Shown in pieces: positions 19,396 to 28,190 of a stretch of DNA of 55,955 bases. This stretch comes from Chthoniobacterales bacterium. GTDB taxonomy: Bacteria > Verrucomicrobiota > Verrucomicrobiia > Chthoniobacterales > JAATET01. Within the stretch, counting starts at the first letter, position 1, and each line of letters opens with the position of its first letter. Under the pieces are notes generated by a model. It searched no databases and had not been told where the DNA came from. It saw nothing but the letters and a program-made list of their open reading frames with translations. The stretch spans positions 1 through 55,955 of the forward strand of contig DATCRI010000019.1 in the NCBI GenBank assembly GCA_036569045.1, given 5' to 3'. Made by a program: the position numbers and the translations under genes.

Positions 19396-20024
19396 GGCGT
19401 CGGAGCCTTCGACGGCAGCGTCAGCTTCCACTGCGTGATGGCCTCGTCGTAGCGGGCCGCCCAGCCGAGCACCCGCGCGTATTGACGGCGGAGCTGAATG
19501 TCGTCCGGCGAGGCCTCGACGAGGCTGGCGTAGAGCTTGAGGGATTCCTCGTAATTCTTGGCCCAGCTCAGGGTTTTCGCGAGCTGGAGCTGCAGGCCGG
19601 CATCGTTGGGTTGTTTGGCGAGCAGGCTGCGGAGAATGCGGATCGCCTTCTCGAAATTTTTCTTCTGGGCTTCCAGGTTTGCGACGATCAGGAGGCCGCG
19701 GCGGTCGAGCTTCGTTTCGTCGAGGCCGTCGATGGTCTTGAACGCCTTGTCGGTCTCGCCGACGGCGCCATAGAGTTCCGCCAGTTCCAGGCGGAGATCC
19801 GTCCGCTGGGGCATTTTCTCGATGAGCTCCCGATATTCCGCGATGGCCTCGGCAAAGCGCTTGTCGTAGCGGAGCAGGCGGGTGAGTTCGATGCGAGCCT
19901 CGTCCTCGCCGATGGGAACGTTCGACGGATCGGCGTCTGGCGCGGCGAGGGCGGGGGAGGGCTGCGCAAATCCCGAAACGGCGGCGAGCAGGAAGATGCC
20001 GAAAAAGAGTGGGGCGAACTTCAT
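19392..20024 (-). CDS. Periplasmic TPR protein of the exopolysaccharide operon
   Basis: A 210-aa protein with a cleavable signal (MKFAPLFFGIFLLAAVSGFAQ). About four TPR-like units follow, for example FAEAIAEYRELIEKMPQRTDLRLELAELYGAVG and YEESLKLYASLVEASPDDIQLRRQYARVLGWAARYDEAI, cited in part. It overlaps its neighbours by 4 bp each. A periplasmic scaffold linking synthase and barrel is the obvious role, but this is inferred only from position and TPR content. Confidence 0.78.
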   Translation of the reverse strand: MKFAPLFFGIFLLAAVSGFAQPSPALAAPDADPSNVPIGEDEARIELTRLLRYDKRFAEAIAEYRELIEKMPQRTDLRLELAELYGAVGETDKAFKTIDGLDETKLDRRGLLIVANLEAQKKNFEKAIRILRSLLAKQPNDAGLQLQLAKTLSWAKNYEESLKLYASLVEASPDDIQLRRQYARVLGWAARYDEAITQWKLTLPSKAPTP

Positions 20025-20728
20025 CGAGCGGCGGCGAGTTTCGGGTGCTCCAGCGCCGCGCGGGCGTCACCGAGGGCTGCCCAGGCGAGGGCGTGGGTGA
20101 GGCGGATTCGCAACTCGAGATCGTCGGGGGTGAGCTCGCGAGCCTGTCGATAGTAGACGATCGCCTCGTTGAAATTTTTCTGCCAGGCGGCGAGGTCGCC
20201 CAGTTTTGCAAGCATTTCAGCGGAAGGGGTTTCCTTCGAGGTCAGCTCCAGGAGAGTCTTGCTCGCCTCGGCGTATTGGCCATCGACGATCTGCATGCTC
20301 GCGTGCATGCGGAGACCCTCGGCGGTGAGGGCGGTGCCCAGCGCCGAGGTGCGGACGAAGACCCGCCGGACGTCGTCGAGTCGCTGCTGGCTAAAATACA
20401 GGCCGGCAAGGGCTTCTGCGCCCACGGGATCGAAGGGATTGGCGTCCGCGGCGGCGCGGAAGAGCGTCTCTGCTGCGTCCGTTCGGCCTTTCTTGGCAAA
20501 AATCCAGCCGTAGTGCACGCAGGCGGTCGGGCGATACTTGATGCGCTCGGCGACCCCCGCGATGTGGTCGGCGACCTGTTTGTCGTGACCGATAAGGAGG
20601 TTCCATTTGACCTCGGTAATAGCGACATCGATCGGATGAGCCCAGCGGAAGACGAAGCAGGTGCCGACAGCCAAGACGGCGGCTCCAATCAGAAACCAGC
20701 GTTCCTGCGAAAATCCTCGATTCCCCAT
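20021..20728 (-). CDS. Membrane-anchored TPR protein, first gene of the exopolysaccharide operon
   Basis: A 235-aa protein with one N-terminal membrane segment (WFLIGAAVLAVGTCFVF) that is probably not cleaved, followed by TPR-like helices (GRTDAAETLFRAAADANPFDPVGAEALAGLY and FNEAIVYYRQARELTPDDLELRIRL, cited in part). It leads the four-gene unit and overlaps the next gene by 4 bp. An inner-membrane anchored scaffold is likely; no enzyme motif is present. Confidence 0.75.
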   Translation of the reverse strand: MGNRGFSQERWFLIGAAVLAVGTCFVFRWAHPIDVAITEVKWNLLIGHDKQVADHIAGVAERIKYRPTACVHYGWIFAKKGRTDAAETLFRAAADANPFDPVGAEALAGLYFSQQRLDDVRRVFVRTSALGTALTAEGLRMHASMQIVDGQYAEASKTLLELTSKETPSAEMLAKLGDLAAWQKNFNEAIVYYRQARELTPDDLELRIRLTHALAWAALGDARAALEHPKLAAAR

Positions 20729-20828
20729 GCGACGGCACTGCCTCTATCGGGAGGGGTTCGGCCCCGCAAGGATTTTCTCTGATGGGCAGGGATCGTCACA
20801 GAGACGCGAGACGGGCCTCGGGAAAGCG

Positions 20829-20865
20829 AAAGGGCCCGGCCCAAATGGATTGAACCGAGCCCTTT
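20829..20865 (-). terminator. Intrinsic terminator after glutaredoxin-like gene
   Basis: AAAGGGC-CCGG pairs with CCG-AGCCCTTT around a loop of about 14 nt, 24 bp past the stop of the monothiol glutaredoxin gene, and is followed on the minus strand by a T-rich tract (TTTCGCTTTC). It separates that gene from the exopolysaccharide operon downstream. Confidence 0.7.
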
Positions 20866-20888
20866 GGCTAAAGAATTTGGAAACGAAG

Positions 20889-21236
20889 TTACAGCTTCAA
20901 GCGCACGGCATCGGCGGCCATGGCGGCGTGCTGTTCGTCGGTGCAGGCGGAGTTCAGCGGAACGTCGGTGGTCCTGGCGCTTTCGCCGACGAGACCTTCC
21001 TGGAGCATCCAGCCCTCGAGTTCCTCGCCGCTGATGTCGGCAAGCATCGTGCCGTTGACTTCGACGCAGGGCGAGAGGGGCTGGCCACTCTTCTGTTCCA
21101 TCTCCCAGCGGAAAGCGGGATTCTTGATGATGTCCTTCTCCGTGTAGGGGAGGTCGTATTTGGCGAGGACGGCGCGAACGCCGTTGCTCCAGCCGCAGGA
21201 GGTCTTCAGGTAGGCGGTGATTTCGGGTTTGGCCAT
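20889..21236 (-). CDS. Glutaredoxin-like protein with CxxS active site
   Basis: A 115-aa cytosolic thioredoxin-fold protein. The N-terminal strand and loop ITAYLKTSCGWSNGVRAVL carries CGWS, a monothiol-type active site, and the later SGQPLSPCVEVNGTMLADISGEELEGWM includes the cis-proline region (SPCVEVNG) and the GSH-site helix. The family reduces or relays glutathione mixed disulfides, or carries Fe-S clusters when CGFS. Here CGWS is not the canonical CGFS, so the role is open. The start at 21236 gives the family length; a much longer upstream frame runs antisense through rpsA and is not real. Confidence 0.82.
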   Translation of the reverse strand: MAKPEITAYLKTSCGWSNGVRAVLAKYDLPYTEKDIIKNPAFRWEMEQKSGQPLSPCVEVNGTMLADISGEELEGWMLQEGLVGESARTTDVPLNSACTDEQHAAMAADAVRLKL

Positions 21237-21283
21237 AGTTTGGTTCGGGAAGCTAGCACAACACGCTTGCTGGGCAAATCCGG

Positions 21284-21320
21284 AAACGAAAAAGCGCCCG
21301 AGGAATCCCCCGGGCGCTTT
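21284..21320 (-). terminator. Intrinsic terminator of rpsA
   Basis: AAAGCGCCCG and CGGGCGCTTT form a 10-bp stem with a loop of about 10 nt, beginning 22 bp after the rpsA stop on the minus strand. It is followed by TTTTTCGTTTCC, a convincing U-tract. Confidence 0.88.
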
Positions 21321-21342
21321 CCGTAATTGTTGCGGAAAAGAC

Positions 21343-23034
21343 TTATTTCTTCTTCTTGCCTTCGCCGGGACGGTATTCGTCCTGCGCGATCTGGAAGGCG
21401 GCGGCGAGGCCGACCATGTCTTCGCCGGGGCGAATGTTGTCGAACACTTCGCTCTCCTTCTTGAGGTCTTCCATCGAGTAGTTCGCGGCCTTGATCGAGA
21501 GACCGATGCGGCGCTCGGCCTTGTCGATCTTGATGACGCGGGCTTCGACCTCCTGGCCGACCTTGAGGGCGTCCTTGACCTTCTCGACGTGATCTTCGCT
21601 GATCTGCGAGATGTGGACGAGGCCGTCGATCTCGCCTTCGAGCTGAACGAACGCGCCGAAGTTGGCGAGCTTGGAGACGGTGCCCTTGACGAGGTCGCCG
21701 ATCTTGTATTGCTGCTCGATGTCCTTCCACGGATCGTTCTCGAGCTGCTTGAGGCCGAGGCTGATGCGCTGGTTGCTCTTGTCGATGTCGATGACGACCG
21801 CCTCGATCTCATCGCCCTTCTTGAGGACTTCGCTCGGGTGGTTGATCTTGCGGGTCCAGCTGATGTCGGAGACGTGGACCATGCCGTCGATGCCCTCTTC
21901 GAGTTCAACGAACGCGCCGTAGGCGGTCATGTTGCGGACCTTGCCCTTGACCTGCTTGCCGATGATGTAGCGCTGCTCGATCTCGTCCCAAGGATTGGAC
22001 TCGAGCTGGCGAACACCGAGGGAAATCTTCTGCTCCTCCTTGTTGACGCCGAGGACGACGGCTTCGATTTCCTGGCCGAGCGTGAGGACGTCGGACGGGC
22101 GGGCGATGCGCTTCGTCCAGCTGAGCTCGGAAACGTGGATGAGACCTTCGACACCGCGCTCGATTTCGACGAACGCGCCGTAGGGCATGAGGTTCGTGAC
22201 CTTGCCCTTGACGGTCTGGCCGACGGGGAAGCGCTCTTCGATCTTGTCCCACGGGTTGTCCTGCATCTGCTTGAGGCCGAGGGAGACGCGCTCCTTCTCC
22301 TTGTTGATGTCGAGGATGACGACGTCGAGGTGGTCGCCGATCTTGACCATCTCGGAGGGATGGTTGAGGCGGGCCCACGACATGTCGGTGATGTGGAGGA
22401 GGCCGTCGATGCCGTCGAGGTCGATGAAAGCGCCGAAGTCGGTGATGTTCTTGACCGCGCCGGAGACCTTGTCGCCGATCTTCACGCCGTCGAGGAAGGC
22501 GGCGCGCTTGGCGCTGCGCTCGGCCTCGATGATCTCGCGGCGGCTGAGGACGACGTTCTTACGGTCGTCGTTGATCTTGACGATCTTGAAATCGTAGGTG
22601 TTGCCGACGAACTGCTGGAGATCGCGCGGCGGGATGATGTCGATCTGCGAAGCGGGGAGGAAGGACTCGACGCCCACGTTGACCATGAGGCCACCCTTGA
22701 CGACGGATTTGACCTTGCCCTTGATGAGGCCGCCTTCCTTGAAGACGTTGACGATCTTTTCCCAGTTCTGGCGCTGGGCAGCCTTTTCCTTCGAGAGGAC
22801 GACCATGCCCTCGTCGTTTTCGAGGCGGACGAGCAGGACTTCGACTTCGTCGCCGACTTCGACTTCCTCGGGATCTTCGAATTCGTCGGCGCGGACGACG
22901 CCTTCGGACTTGTAGCCGATGTCGATGAGGAATTCGCGGGAGCGGATTTCGAGGACGTGGCCTTTGACGATGCTACCTTCGCGGTAATTTTTGGTGGAGG
23001 CGGCGAGAAGCGCTGCCAGATCAATATCTGCCAT
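21343..23034 (-). CDS. rpsA: 30S ribosomal protein S1
   Basis: A 563-aa protein with six S1 OB-fold repeats: two degenerate N-terminal ribosome-binding ones (REGSIVKGHVLEIRSREFLI, EGGLIKGKVKSVVKGGLMV) and four RNA-binding ones with the GAFV(D/E) pattern (VSGAVKNITDFGAFIDLDG, VKGKVTNLMPYGAFVEIE, VKGKVRNMTAYGAFVELE, VKGTVSKLANFGAFVQLE). S1 recruits mRNA to the small ribosomal subunit. The start MADIDLAALLA at 23034 is the family start; a 37-residue open extension upstream is not conserved. A strong terminator follows. Confidence 0.97.
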   Translation of the reverse strand: MADIDLAALLAASTKNYREGSIVKGHVLEIRSREFLIDIGYKSEGVVRADEFEDPEEVEVGDEVEVLLVRLENDEGMVVLSKEKAAQRQNWEKIVNVFKEGGLIKGKVKSVVKGGLMVNVGVESFLPASQIDIIPPRDLQQFVGNTYDFKIVKINDDRKNVVLSRREIIEAERSAKRAAFLDGVKIGDKVSGAVKNITDFGAFIDLDGIDGLLHITDMSWARLNHPSEMVKIGDHLDVVILDINKEKERVSLGLKQMQDNPWDKIEERFPVGQTVKGKVTNLMPYGAFVEIERGVEGLIHVSELSWTKRIARPSDVLTLGQEIEAVVLGVNKEEQKISLGVRQLESNPWDEIEQRYIIGKQVKGKVRNMTAYGAFVELEEGIDGMVHVSDISWTRKINHPSEVLKKGDEIEAVVIDIDKSNQRISLGLKQLENDPWKDIEQQYKIGDLVKGTVSKLANFGAFVQLEGEIDGLVHISQISEDHVEKVKDALKVGQEVEARVIKIDKAERRIGLSIKAANYSMEDLKKESEVFDNIRPGEDMVGLAAAFQIAQDEYRPGEGKKKK

Positions 23035-23219
23035 AAAAGACAATTGGGTTGAGGTTAATGGTTCAAAACCGCGACGACCTTTGAGGAAAACCACCCGGCG
23101 CTCGGCGGGGCGGAGGTTGCGGAAAGAGGGTGGAAGGATATCCAAGAAGCCTGCGGTGGCAATGAAAATCTCCTGCGAGAAAGTTCCTAAGAAACCGTCG
23201 GCTGGTGCGTTGTCCCGGT

Positions 23220-24665
23220 ATGCCCCACGCTGCTCTCTCCCGACTGGCCGCTTCGCTTCTGACGCTCCCGCTTCTCGCCACGGCGAATCCGGCCCTCACC
23301 ATCTATAACCAGAACTTCGCCGTCGTGCGCGACGAGGTGCCGCTCGACCTCCATTCCGGGGTTAACGACGTGCGGTTCGCGGACATGACCGCCACCGCCG
23401 AGACGGACTCGGTGATTCTTCGCGATCCGGCCGGCAAGGTGAAGCTGCAGGTGCTCGAGCAGAGCTACCGCAACGACGCCGTCTCGGAGGCGCTTCTCTT
23501 GTCTCTGTATGAAGGGAAGTCGCTCGACTTCGTGGTGCGGGAGGCGATGAAGCCCGATCGCACCGTCACGGGAAAGGTGATCCGCAGTGGCTACGGCGCC
23601 GGCGGACAGAATGCGATCCAGCCGATCATTGAGGTCGACGGGAAGCTCCAGTTCTCGCTGCCGGGGCGACCGATCTTTCCGGCGCTGGGCGATGACACGG
23701 TGCTGAACCCGACCCTGTCGTGGAAGCTGAATGCCAGCGCGGACGCCAAATTTGCCGCGGAGATCGCCTACATCACGGGCGGACTTTCCTGGCATGCGGA
23801 CTACAATCTTGTGGCCGCCGAGAAGAGCGATCTCGTCGACCTCGTCGGCTGGGTGACCTTCGACAACCAGAGCGGAAAGACGTTTCGGGGGGCGAAGGTG
23901 AAACTGATGGCCGGGGATGTGAACAAGATTCAGCAGGTTCGGACGGAGATGGTGCCGAGGTCACTGGCCGCGGGTATGGCCATGGATAAGGCTGAGCAGG
24001 CACCTGTCACCGAGAAGGCTTTCTCCGAGTTTCACCTCTACACGATCAGCCGGCCGGTGACGCTGCGCGATCACGAGACGAAGCAGGTGGAATTCGTGCG
24101 GGCGACCGGCGTGAACGCCCCACGGATCTTTGTCTACGACGGAGCCACGCCGAATTACGGAATCTTCAATTTCTTCCGCGGCGCCGGCGAATACGGCATC
24201 CCCACGAACAAGAAGGTGTGGGTGTTGCGTGAATTCAAGAACTCCGAAGCGAACAGGCTCGGCCTGCCGCTGCCGAAGGGACGGATGCGCTTTTACGAAC
24301 AGGACGAGGATCATCAGATGGAGTTCATCGGCGAGAACGAGATCGATCACACGCCAAAGGACGAGACGATCCGCGCCTATGTCGGGAACAGTTTCGACCT
24401 CGTTGGCGAGCGCCGACGCACCGATTACGCCGTCAATGAAGCCAGCGACTGGCTCGATGAATCCTTCGAGATCACCCTGCGGAATCACAAGAAGGAGCCG
24501 GTCGAGATCCGCGTGGTCGAGCATCTTTGCCGCTTCGACAACTGGAAGGTCACCGACAAGAGCGACGACTACCGGAAGCTGGACTCCCACACGATCGAGT
24601 TCCGCGTGACGCTCGAGCCCGACGAGGAGCGCAAGGTCACCTATTCCGTGCACTACACCTGGTAG
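23220..24665 (+). CDS. Exported DUF4139-domain protein
   Basis: A 481-aa protein with a signal peptide (AASLLTLPLLATANPALTIYNQ). The LTIYNQNFAVVRDEVPLDL start, GLSWHADYNLVAAEK, GWVTFDNQSGKTFRGAKVKLMAGDVN and the closing VTLEPDEERKVTYSVHYTW are typical of DUF4139 proteins. The family is conserved in many Gram-negatives and has no established biochemical role; a beta-rich envelope protein is likely. It is divergent from rpsA and convergent with the cupin gene 6 bp downstream. Confidence 0.85.
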   Translation: MPHAALSRLAASLLTLPLLATANPALTIYNQNFAVVRDEVPLDLHSGVNDVRFADMTATAETDSVILRDPAGKVKLQVLEQSYRNDAVSEALLLSLYEGKSLDFVVREAMKPDRTVTGKVIRSGYGAGGQNAIQPIIEVDGKLQFSLPGRPIFPALGDDTVLNPTLSWKLNASADAKFAAEIAYITGGLSWHADYNLVAAEKSDLVDLVGWVTFDNQSGKTFRGAKVKLMAGDVNKIQQVRTEMVPRSLAAGMAMDKAEQAPVTEKAFSEFHLYTISRPVTLRDHETKQVEFVRATGVNAPRIFVYDGATPNYGIFNFFRGAGEYGIPTNKKVWVLREFKNSEANRLGLPLPKGRMRFYEQDEDHQMEFIGENEIDHTPKDETIRAYVGNSFDLVGERRRTDYAVNEASDWLDESFEITLRNHKKEPVEIRVVEHLCRFDNWKVTDKSDDYRKLDSHTIEFRVTLEPDEERKVTYSVHYTW

Positions 24666-24671
24666 CGCGGC

Positions 24672-25025
24672 TTATTCGAAATACGTGTCGTCGTGCGCGT
24701 AGGGCGGTGCGCAGCAGCACAGGAAAACCAGGTCGCTGGTGGCGGTGATCTGGTGCCAGGCTCCGGCCGGGATGAGAATCGCGTCGCCCGGGCCGACTCC
24801 GCGCGTTTCTCCGTCGAGTTCCATCGTTCCATGGCCCTCGAGCAGGAAGTAAAATTCCTCGGCGAGCCTGTGGTAGTGGCGGTCCGTTGCCGTGCCGGCC
24901 GGAACGCGGGCCTCGGCCAGGCTCTGGTTTTGCACCGGGGCGTTCGTGCGATCGAGGATGCTGCGAATCGTCGAGCCGTCCTTCGTCGTGAAGGGTTTTT
25001 GGCTGGATAGGTTCAGGGCGATCAT
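24672..25025 (-). CDS. Cupin-domain protein
   Basis: A 117-aa single-domain cupin. Motif 1 is RHYHRLAEEFYFLLEGHG (His, His, Glu metal ligands) and motif 2 is GPGDAILIPAGAWHQI (third His). Such small cupins bind a metal ion and act as dioxygenases, isomerases or sensors of small molecules. The substrate is unknown. Its start lies 14 bp from the divergent SDR start, so the two may share a promoter region. Confidence 0.88.
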   Translation of the reverse strand: MIALNLSSQKPFTTKDGSTIRSILDRTNAPVQNQSLAEARVPAGTATDRHYHRLAEEFYFLLEGHGTMELDGETRGVGPGDAILIPAGAWHQITATSDLVFLCCCAPPYAHDDTYFE

Positions 25026-25039
25026 GAAGATTGCGTGAT

Positions 25040-25852
25040 ATGAAGTTTTTCGAGGGATGCACAGCGTTGATCACCGGCGCGTCGTCCGGTCTCGGCGCAG
25101 AGTTCGCCCGCCAGCTCGCCCCCGTCGCCCAATCCCTCGTGCTCGTCGCCCGCCGCAACGACCGCCTCGAGGCGCTCCGCGCGGAATTCTCCGCCAGCCA
25201 TCCGGATCTGGCGGTTTTCATCTACGCCGCCGACCTCGCGGACGAGAATGCGCGGGCAGCCTTCGCCGACTGGCTCCGCGAACAGGACATTCGCGTCGAT
25301 TTTCTCGTGAACAATGCCGGCCTTGGCGATCACGGACCCTTCGAAAGCAGCGAGTGGATCCGCGTGCGCGCCATGCTCGACGTCAATATCGCCGCTCTCA
25401 CGCATCTCACGCACCTCCTGCTGCCCGCGTTGCGCGGCTCCGGCCGGGCCGCCATTCTGAACGTCAGTTCCGTGGCGAGCTTCTTCCCGCTGCCGAACAT
25501 GGCGGTCTATGCCGCGACCAAGGCCTACGTCACGAGCTTCTCCGAGGCGCTGCGGATGGAATTGCGCGACACCGGGGTGTCCGTCACGGCGCTTTGCCCC
25601 GGCCCGGTGAAGACGGAGTTCTTCGACATTGCCACCCGCCCGGGTGACGAAGAGAACGCCGCGCATTTTAAAACCATGCCCGCCTTCGTCGTGACGACGG
25701 AGGAAGCCGTGCGCACCGGGCTGACGGCCGTGGTGCGCGACCGCGCGCGAGTCGTGCCCGGGCCGCTCCTCGCGATCGCGGTGGCGGCCGCCGCCCTCGT
25801 GCCATTCTTCATCGTTCGGCAGATCATCCAGGCTGGCCGGGCCCGAATTTAG
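25040..25852 (+). CDS. Short-chain dehydrogenase/reductase
   Basis: A 270-aa NAD(P)-dependent oxidoreductase with the classical SDR set: ITGASSGLGAEFARQLA (cofactor loop, residues 11-18), VNNAGLGDHG (about 90), catalytic Ser 143/144 in LNVSSVASF, and Tyr157/Lys161 in YAATKAYV. A hydrophobic C-terminal segment (LLAIAVAAAALVPFFIV) may attach it to the membrane, as in several SDRs acting on lipids. I use the ATG at 25040; a TTG nine bases upstream is possible. The polyprenyl synthase gene follows by 38 bp and may be co-transcribed. Confidence 0.9.
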   Translation: MKFFEGCTALITGASSGLGAEFARQLAPVAQSLVLVARRNDRLEALRAEFSASHPDLAVFIYAADLADENARAAFADWLREQDIRVDFLVNNAGLGDHGPFESSEWIRVRAMLDVNIAALTHLTHLLLPALRGSGRAAILNVSSVASFFPLPNMAVYAATKAYVTSFSEALRMELRDTGVSVTALCPGPVKTEFFDIATRPGDEENAAHFKTMPAFVVTTEEAVRTGLTAVVRDRARVVPGPLLAIAVAAAALVPFFIVRQIIQAGRARI

Positions 25853-25890
25853 CAACCGATGGGCATCCTCGAACCTACGATCACGTTCCG

Positions 25891-26916
25891 GTGAAAGACT
25901 TCACAAAGCTCCGCTCCCTGGCCGCCGGTGTCGAAACCGCGGTGACCTTCAAACAGACCTTCGACCTGATCAATCCGCACCTCTACAGCGTGGAGGAGCG
26001 CATTCGCCAGCAGGCGAGGGCGTTCGATCCTGCGGTTGAGGGCTACATCGCCTACGCCATCAATTCCGGCGGCAAACGTCTCCGTCCCGCGCTCGCGCTG
26101 CTTGCGGGTGGCGCTACGGGCAAGATCACTTCGGGCCATGTCGACGTCGCGGTGATTCTCGAGCTCATCCACGTCGCCACGCTCGTTCACGACGACATCA
26201 TGGACGGCGCCGAGACGCGCCGTGAGCAGCCGACCGTGAACGCCAAGTGGGGGAACTCGCTCAGCGTCCTGCTCGGCGACTGCCTGTTCGCCCACGCACT
26301 CCGGCTTTCCACGAATTTCTCGAACAACGAGATCTGCCGCATCGTTTCCGAGGCCTCGGCCGAGGTCTGCTCCGGCGAGATCATCCAGACGCAGCGGCGC
26401 TTCGATCTCAACCTCTCGCTGGCCGATTATTTCAAGATCATCGAGATGAAGACGGCGGCGCTCTTTGCCGCGGCCTGCGAGCTGGGCGCGTTCATCAGCG
26501 AGGCCAGCCCCGAGATCATCAGTTCGCTCAAGACTTTCGGCTCGCGGCTCGGCACCGCGTATCAGGTCTACGACGACATCCTCGACATCGCCGGTGACGA
26601 GGATGCCGTGGGCAAGACGCTCGGCACCGATTTCCAGAAGGGCAAACTCACTCTGCCGGTGCTCCTGCTGCTCCAGAACAACGACGACTCGCTCCGCGAG
26701 CGCGCCCGCGAGCTGCTCCTGCACGAGAATCTCTCCGGTCGGGACGAGCTGACGGGCCTGCTGAAATCCAGCGGCGCGATGCGCTCGGCGATCGATACCG
26801 CGAAACGCATGGTCTCCGAAGCACGCACCGCGCTCGATCCCGTGCCGGCCAACAAATACCGCAACGGCCTCGTCGCGATCACGACGCACCTCGAGAACCT
26901 CCTCGCGCAGTTCTGA
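25891..26916 (+). CDS. Trans-polyprenyl diphosphate synthase (octaprenyl/solanesyl type)
   Basis: A 341-aa enzyme that extends isoprenoid chains by successive condensation of isopentenyl diphosphate. The first aspartate-rich motif is HDDIMDGAETRR (Asp 101-105) and the second is YDDILDIAGDE (about 228-232). GGKRLRPALALLAG, and KTAALFAAACELGA in the product-length region, also fit. The products are side chains for quinones. The start is GTG at 25891; a tiny ATG-led frame just upstream ends by overlapping this GTG and is probably incidental. The DDxxD and small side chains before it suggest long-chain product, but the length is not certain. Confidence 0.92.
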   Translation: MKDFTKLRSLAAGVETAVTFKQTFDLINPHLYSVEERIRQQARAFDPAVEGYIAYAINSGGKRLRPALALLAGGATGKITSGHVDVAVILELIHVATLVHDDIMDGAETRREQPTVNAKWGNSLSVLLGDCLFAHALRLSTNFSNNEICRIVSEASAEVCSGEIIQTQRRFDLNLSLADYFKIIEMKTAALFAAACELGAFISEASPEIISSLKTFGSRLGTAYQVYDDILDIAGDEDAVGKTLGTDFQKGKLTLPVLLLLQNNDDSLRERARELLLHENLSGRDELTGLLKSSGAMRSAIDTAKRMVSEARTALDPVPANKYRNGLVAITTHLENLLAQF

Positions 26917-26928
26917 GGGCGCGTTGAA

Positions 26929-27924
26929 ATGACGGGCCGGTTGACCACCGTGAGTGCGCGAATTTTCGCCATCCCGCTGGTCGCCGCCCTTGCGATTTCG
27001 TCAGCCTGGGGAGCACCGTGGCTCTACCAGCTCCAGAATCCGAGCCCGCGCGCCATTCGCGCCTCGGGATTTCGCGCCGCCGTGGTGGATTATTCGCGGG
27101 ATGGTAGCGATGCCGGCCGCCTGCCGCCGGGTCAGGTGAAGGCGCTGGGCCGGGCAGGGATCCGCACGCTGGCCTATCTCTCGATTGGCGAGGCGGAGAA
27201 CTACCGCTTCTACTGGCGGGCGGATTGGGTGGCTCGTCGGAATTCGAACGCATTCACCGCCGCTGCTCCGTCCTGGCTCGGGCACACGAACCCCGACTGG
27301 GTGGGCAATTACAAGGTGCGCTACTGGGATCCCGCATGGCGCGAGACGGTTCTGCGGCCCTATCTCGATCGGATTGCGAGGCAGGGATTCACCGGGGTGT
27401 ATCTCGACATCATCGATGCCTACGAATACTGGGCGGCTTCCGCGAGTTACGGTGGCGGTGGGGAAGTCTGGCAGCCGGGAGATCCGCGGGGAGACCGGGC
27501 GGAGGCGGCTCGACGGATGATCGATCTCGTGGTCTGGATCGCAGAATACCTGCGATTCGCCACCGGACATCGGATGCTCGTCTTCCCCCAGAATGCGGAG
27601 GACATTCTCCGCTACGACACCGGCGGGAAGTATCGGCGCGCCATTTCCGGGATCGGCGTGGAAGATCTGTTTTACAACGAAACGGCGCGACAGCCGGCCG
27701 ATGAAACCCGCTACCGGCTGCGATATCTTCGAAAGCTGTGCACGACCGGCCGAAAGGTGCTTTGTGTCGACTACGTGGACACTGGCGATCGCGAGGATCC
27801 GGCAAACGTGGCGCGAATCGCGGACTTCGTGGCCCGGTGTCGAGCAGAGGGCTTCGATTTCTACGTCGCGCGGAAAGATCGCGAACTCGATCGGATCAAC
27901 CGCGTGCCTGGCGTGCAGCCGTAA
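26929..27924 (+). CDS. Exported GH114/TM1410-like TIM-barrel protein
   Basis: A 331-aa secreted protein (signal SARIFAIPLVAALAISSAWG). It matches the family once misannotated as cysteinyl-tRNA-synthetase-like (MJ1477/TM1410), now placed with GH114 endo-alpha-1,4-polygalactosaminidases: WLYQLQNPSP, VVDYSRDGS, LAYLSIGEAENYRFYW, NYKVRYWDPAWRETVLRPYLDRI (cited in part) and GVYLDIIDAYEYW, which contains the conserved acidic residues. Some family members degrade galactosaminogalactan-like matrix. It starts 12 bp after the prenyl synthase stop. Substrate is inferred from the family and is uncertain. Confidence 0.82.
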   Translation: MTGRLTTVSARIFAIPLVAALAISSAWGAPWLYQLQNPSPRAIRASGFRAAVVDYSRDGSDAGRLPPGQVKALGRAGIRTLAYLSIGEAENYRFYWRADWVARRNSNAFTAAAPSWLGHTNPDWVGNYKVRYWDPAWRETVLRPYLDRIARQGFTGVYLDIIDAYEYWAASASYGGGGEVWQPGDPRGDRAEAARRMIDLVVWIAEYLRFATGHRMLVFPQNAEDILRYDTGGKYRRAISGIGVEDLFYNETARQPADETRYRLRYLRKLCTTGRKVLCVDYVDTGDREDPANVARIADFVARCRAEGFDFYVARKDRELDRINRVPGVQP

Positions 27925-27937
27925 CGCCGGGAAAAAT

Positions 27938-28168
27938 CTACTCGATGATTTCCAGGCCCACCCGGATGCCTTTTTTTCGGGCGGACGCCTGGAGCAGCTC
28001 GCGGAGCGCCTGAATGGTGTGACCGCCCTTGCCGATGACCTTCGGTAGATCGGTTTTGCGCATGGCGAGATGGAAGACGGACTTGTCTCCGTCTTCCGTG
28101 CGCGTGATCAGCAACTCATCGGGGTATTCGATGAGCTTCCCGACGACGTAGCGAAGAAACTCTTCCAC
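27938..28168 (-). CDS. khpA: KH-domain RNA-binding protein KhpA
   Basis: A 76-aa protein whose GTG start gives the family N-terminus MEEFLRYVVGKLIEYPDEL. A single KH domain follows with GKGG-type loop PKVIGKGGHTIQALRELL. KhpA, usually paired with KhpB, binds RNA and affects cell division and translation in Gram-positives. Position directly after rpsP (22 bp) in an ffh-rpsP-khpA order is the classical arrangement. rimM and trmD, which usually follow, are absent here because the convergent GH114 gene ends 13 bp away. Confidence 0.9.
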   Translation of the reverse strand: MEEFLRYVVGKLIEYPDELLITRTEDGDKSVFHLAMRKTDLPKVIGKGGHTIQALRELLQASARKKGIRVGLEIIE

Positions 28169-28190
28169 GGGTCGGGAGAGGCGGCCGGAA

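Noticed and set aside
17362-19452. A 696-codon plus-strand frame opposite the TPR-barrel gene
   Set aside because: No domain or start signal; the minus strand has a signal peptide and a proper barrel C-terminus.
21217-23052. A 611-codon plus-strand frame opposite rpsA
   Set aside because: Its regular Asp/Glu/Leu pattern is only the reverse complement of the S1 repeats.
23035-23145. Possible tRNA-like or leader sequence upstream of rpsA, suggested by TTCAAAACC
   Set aside because: No acceptor or D-arm pairing could be found; treated as the rpsA leader.
25859-25894. An 11-codon ATG-led frame ending over the GTG start of the prenyl synthase gene
   Set aside because: Too short, without attenuator-like residues or hairpin; regarded as chance.
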